In this document: piece after piece, positions 31,694 through 35,500 of the stretch
Position numbering within the stretch: position 1 is the first letter of the stretch
How the letters are laid out: each line of letters opens with the position of its first letter
DNA from: Gloeophyllum trabeum ATCC 11539
Lineage: Eukaryota; Basidiomycota; Agaricomycetes; Gloeophyllales; Gloeophyllaceae
Direction: 5' to 3'
Assembly (NCBI RefSeq): GCF_000344685.1
Contig: NW_006920429.1
Coordinates: 347,489 to 382,988 of the forward strand
Length of the DNA: 35,500 nt
The notes under the pieces: model-generated
Told to the model about the DNA's origin: nothing
The model's database searches: none
Seen by the model: only the letters and a program-made list of their open reading frames with translations
Translations under genes and position numbers: made by a program

Positions 31694-34055
31694 ATGTCTG
31701 ACTACAAAGTCGCAAAGGAGGCGTTCGTGTCTGGAATGACCGGCTCGAGCATTGGACACGTCAACCTGCTTTCCTCCGTTGCGCTGGTCAGTCCGTCTCC
31801 CTTTCCTTTCCTTATTTTAGCGCGTGGACACCCCCCAGGTCTCTATAGCCATCCACTCTACCCTGCGCACGCGCTTGCCTGCGCCGTCCACCGCCCACGT
31901 CGCGTTTGCCCTCGACTTTCTCTTGCTCGTCACTCCGCTCCTCCTTTGCCTCACCCTTTTCGCCAACTCACCCGGGACGCTCGTCCTCGCGCTCCTCATC
32001 CCGACAGGACTCCTGCTGCTTATACCTAAGAGGGAGTCAGGAACGCCCTTGCCTTCTAGTACGGGGGTGGATGGCAGTAACAAGGCAAGGGGACCAGGGA
32101 TGCTGCTCCCGGCGGTGACGATATACCGCGCGCACATGCTGCTCATGACGATGCTCTCCATCCTCGCGGTCGACTTTCCCGTCTTCCCGCGCGCGCTCGC
32201 AAAGTGCGAGACGTTTGGCGTGTCCCTGGTGCGTACTCTCCCTTGCCCCTGTTTCTAGTCCTCCGTCCCCTCTCACTCACCTCTCGCCCCCTGCCGCCAT
32301 CCCTCTGCCCACCCTCGCCAACCTTCCCTTTCTCCTACTCACATGATACGGCCACCTCCCAGATGGACCTCGGCGTTGGCTCCTTCGTCTTCTCCCAAGG
32401 CCTCGTCTCCGCGGCCCCGCTCCTCAAAGACCCGTCGTACCTCTCGCAGCCCACCTTCCCCAAAATCCTCTCTGTTACCCGCAAGGCCTTACCCGTCCTC
32501 TCACTCGGCCTTGTGCGAGTGCTTCTGGTGAAGGGCACCGACTACCCAGTAACGTATACTCGCTCTTATGCCTGTGCGCGCGCCGGGGATTGGTTGGGCT
32601 GATGCGTGTCGGCAGGAGCACGTGACGGAGTACGGCGTGCATTGGAATTTTTTTATTACTCTGGCGTTGGTGCCGGTGCTGCAGGTCGCGCTGCACCCGC
32701 TCATCGCGTCCATGCCGATCTCGCTCCTCGCGGTCCTCTGCGCGCTCGGTCAGTCTGCATCTCCCCCGTTCTCTTTCCCTCTTTCACGTGAACTAACTGA
32801 TGTTTCATTTCGTGGACAGCACATCAGTTGGCACTGTCACTGGGAGGCCTGCAGAGGTACGTCCTCACCGCGCCGCGGACGACCCTGGTGTCTGCAAATA
32901 AGGAGGGGATTGTGTCGCTAGTCGGTACGCCTCGCTTTCCTCGTCTCGACTCTCCTCATTCTCCCCCTATCCTCCATCTTCCTTCCGCTCTCCCCCGCTG
33001 TTCCCTCCTCTGTCCTCCGATCCCGCTCCTGTCCTATCTCAATTCCCTGCCCTCTCCTCCCTATGTCCTCCCCTCCGCGCCTCACCTTGCGTCCTCTCTC
33101 CTTCCCTCTGCTCCTCTCCCTTTGTTCTCCCTCTTCTCCCGCTTCCCCTCTCACCCCGTTGCTCCTGCCGCTGCTCCCCGTCCGCCCTCCCTCTGCCCTG
33201 ACTAACTCCCCTCCACGCCCACAGGCTACCTCGCGATCCACCTCCTCGGCCTCTCCGCGGGGACCATCCTCCTCCCGCCCTCGCCCAACTACTTCCGTCG
33301 ACAGCAACAAGCGCTCGCCCACCGACGGAAGGACAGCAACCTCGTGTCCACAGCGGTGGGGAAGGCCAGAGAAACAGAAAATCCGTTCGCCCATAGGCAT
33401 AGGGAGGACGACCGGACAGCGACGGAGCTGGTGTCGTATGCGGTTGTGTGGTGGGCACTTGTAGGCGCGTGTATGGCGCTCGGCATAGGGGGAGGGGTGT
33501 CGCGCAGACTGGTGCGTGCTCTTCTATCCTTGTCGCTGCTGCCCTCCTAATACCGTTCTATCCGGTAATCGGACTAACTGATTGCATGACAGGTAAACCT
33601 GCCCTACATCCTCTGGGTCGCGGCGTACAACACGACGTTCCTGCTCGGCTACCTCGTGCTCGAGCTCATCTTCTTCCCCTCGCCGTTCTCCAAATCGGTG
33701 TACTCGCCGACGTCGAAGCTTAAGGTGCAGGCCGACACCGCCGTTGCCGCTTCCTCCGACTCTGCGGTACCCAGTGCAAACCCAGTGAGGAAAGCCCCGG
33801 AGCTGTTGGAGGCGGTCAATCGGAATGGGCTCGTGCTCTTCCTCCTCGTGCGTGCTGCTTGTTCTTGGTTTCTGTCTGTTCGCGCAGGGCTGACGGGGTG
33901 TGGTGCAGGCGAACCTACTCACAGGCGCGGTGAACCTCGCCGTGCGGACGATGTACACGAGCGACGCGGCTGCGATGGGCATTCTAGGCGCGTATGCTCT
34001 ACTCATTTCCGGGGCTGCGTGGATCGCGCGGGGGAGGCGATTGTGGCAGCTGTAG
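31694..34055 (+). CDS. GWT1: GPI-anchored wall transfer protein 1 (glucosaminyl-PI inositol acyltransferase)
   Basis: Eight exons: 31694-31786, 31839-32228, 32363-32548, 32616-32748, 32820-32924, 33225-33511, 33593-33847 and 33909-34055. All are GT-AG with closing phases, giving 531 aa. The N-terminus [17 protein letters not shown] is the diagnostic opening of the GWT1/PIG-W family. It is followed by many hydrophobic segments typical of this multi-spanning ER membrane protein. Other family marks are [39 protein letters not shown] and N-K-E-G-I-V-S-L. The enzyme acylates the inositol of GlcN-PI in the ER, an early step of GPI-anchor synthesis, and so serves wall-protein anchoring. Length is usual for the family. 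Intron 5 (32925-33224) is long and pyrimidine-rich. The gene appears intact. Confidence 0.95.
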
Positions 34056-35243
34056 TGGGATAAGTATACCTTTGGTGAGCCCAAACTCGTCGCGCGACGG
34101 GAAAGAAATGGCTAATGGCTGATGGATGCCCAGTATATACATAATATAGCTTAGAGTCCGCATCGAGTGACTTGGTATGCAGGTGGCGGAGCCCCCCTCC
34201 CCCTTACAGCAGACGGAAGAAGGGTCTGCAGGCAGTCTATTCCCGCAACATTGGAGAGCGGGTAAAAGGACGCCCGAAAATACCGATAGATGCAGTTGAG
34301 AAGCAGGTGCAAGTCTGGACAGAAAAGGCTGCTGGATGACGTCCGGACACTAACGAAATTCAGCAATGCCGGTGCAATGCCCGGTGGGGCAGCCACACTG
34401 GGCATTGTCGGCAACACCGACTGCACAGAGAGTGCTGTATAAGGTAAGTAGCCTTCCAAACGTAGTTAGTTTTGCACGGATGCCGGTGTGTATCCAGACA
34501 GAAAGGTGGGTTCGCCAAAAAATAGTCCAGACATGGAAAATTTGAGTCTCGCACCAGCATTGATCGGTATTTTCGCGGGTCCTCTGGTAATGTGGACTAC
34601 AGGTACTCGTGCACTTGCAACCATGGAGTATTGTTGGACATTACCTATGATACAGGTTACACATAAAAAATGTGTTACTACCAGTGAACTACAAGGAAGG
34701 CTCTTATCTAGTTGATGGGGTCAATTTAGCAAAAATGTCTCAAGAGAGTCTAACACTTCAGGAGTTGCACTCTTTTGGGGCTGGCAAAAGATTGTACAGT
34801 AGGGATATGTGGAAGATTGGGATTTGTACATAATTCTAGTGCTCACTAACAATTATCTCTTGTGACCGCCAGAATTATTTACAAAAGCCAATCCTCATAC
34901 ATCCTTACCATATAATCTTTTGCTAGGTTCAAAAGAGAGTAACTCCCGAAGTGTAAGAGGAAAAGCAGCTAGCTAATTCTGACTGACAGTCCGGAAATTT
35001 TGATATGCAAGACCATTCTGCTTCCTGGCTCTCGGGTGCCACTTCACATCGGACAACTCAATATATGATGCTGACCTGAACCCGGTCGTGAATGTCAAAC
35101 CGTAAGAAGTAATATACAGCCAAAGCAATATGTAATACTCATTTTGAGATTGTTTAGTCCAGCAATAGACAGTAAGGAATATCAAATATGACATTAGCTG
35201 CCGTTAAGGGGAATATATCTGCCCGTAGGCAACCTTTCTCTCC
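34056..35243. other. AT-rich region downstream of GWT1
   Basis: No recognised gene. Base composition becomes clearly more AT-rich from about 34.4 kb. Short open frames (34488-34715 plus, 35194-34973 minus) have no family motif. It could be non-coding or part of a mobile element extending beyond the window. Confidence 0.35.
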
Positions 35244-35269
35244 ATGTTATATGTGATGACATATAACAT
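35244..35269. repeat. Perfect 11-bp inverted repeat
   Basis: ATGTTATATGT (35244-35254) and ACATATAACAT (35259-35269) are exact reverse complements across a 4-nt spacer. Confidence 0.65.
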
Positions 35270-35294
35270 ATATGGGGACGGTTACCACCCGAGA

Positions 35295-35315
35295 GTTATA
35301 ACTTAAGTATATAAC
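35295..35315. repeat. AT-rich inverted repeat
   Basis: GTTATA and TATAAC flank acttaagta, itself containing the palindrome ACTTAAGT. It lies 25 bp after the 11-bp inverted repeat. GAG trinucleotides flank both sides. Confidence 0.5.
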
Positions 35316-35461
35316 GAGAGTGTACGCAACACAGTATTCCAAATATGGCTCAGCATATGGGTACTTGTGATATAATTTACCAGATTCACGCATCAGAATC
35401 CACTTCAGCCTGTGAACAATATGTCATATATGGCTTTCAATCGATATTGAGTGGGCCGCCG

Positions 35462-35495
35462 GCGGCAACAGGCGGCGCCACTCAGCGGCAACAGG
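35462..35495. repeat. Direct repeat of 11 bp at the right edge
   Basis: GCGGCAACAGG occurs at 35462-35472 and 35485-35495, a 23-bp period, in a sudden GC-rich tract after the AT-rich stretch. The array may continue beyond the window. Confidence 0.5.
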
Positions 35496-35500
35496 TCGGC

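Noticed and set aside
32918..33400. 160-codon minus-strand frame rich in Arg, Glu and Gly
   Set aside because: It is antisense to the pyrimidine-rich intron 5 and exon 6 of GWT1, and its composition reflects that tract.
34973..35194. Possible retrotransposon coding fragment on the minus strand
   Set aside because: No reverse transcriptase, integrase or protease motif can be seen, so only the palindromes and composition are reported.

Overview
The window looks like nuclear DNA of a filamentous basidiomycete (Agaricomycetes, perhaps Polyporales). The evidence is short GT-AG introns of about 50-60 nt in every gene I could model, two basidiomycete-type FunK1 kinases, an Atg1 with an Agaricomycete-like architecture, a GWT1 gene, and a probable clampless1-like fragment. 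No tRNA, rRNA, CRISPR array or complete transposon was found.

Left and centre (1-17.7 kb) are accessory and rearranged. Three related multi-exon genes of an unrecognised family lie on the minus strand. Copy 1 runs off the left edge (first exon at 512-387). Copy 2 lies at about 13.3-11.2 kb and copy 3 at about 17.2-14.4 kb; these two sit directly in tandem. Coding exons, intron positions and 5' flanks can be aligned between copies. Copy 1 is open as far as visible, copy 2 carries an in-frame stop, and copy 3 is degenerate with at least one frame change. Between copies 1 and 2 lie a clampless1-like remnant, a decayed amino-acid permease (2.2-4.1 kb), an intact FunK1 kinase (5.0-7.65 kb), a small decayed minus-strand fragment (8.8-9.1 kb) and a second, more truncated permease remnant (9.5-10.2 kb).

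The right part (20-34 kb) holds the conserved genes. ATG1 (autophagy initiation kinase, 11 exons, 866 aa) lies at 20313-23445 on the plus strand. A second intact FunK1 gene (825 aa, like the first) lies at 27198-24555 on the minus strand. GWT1 (inositol acyltransferase of GPI-anchor synthesis, 8 exons, 531 aa) lies at 31694-34055 on the plus strand. About 2.1 kb upstream of GWT1 is a broken, partly inverted duplicate of its 3' half.

No operon-like cooperation is expected in such a genome. ATG1 and GWT1 are housekeeping genes, and the rest looks like a duplicating and decaying accessory block. The most unusual signals are the three-copy gene family with repeated exon/donor modules, a run of five perfect short hairpins within 105 nt at 27934-28038, a conserved upstream ATG and leader shared by the two FunK1 genes, and the fold-back GWT1 remnant. 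The last 1.4 kb (34.06-35.5 kb) is AT-rich with perfect palindromes and may be the edge of a mobile element.
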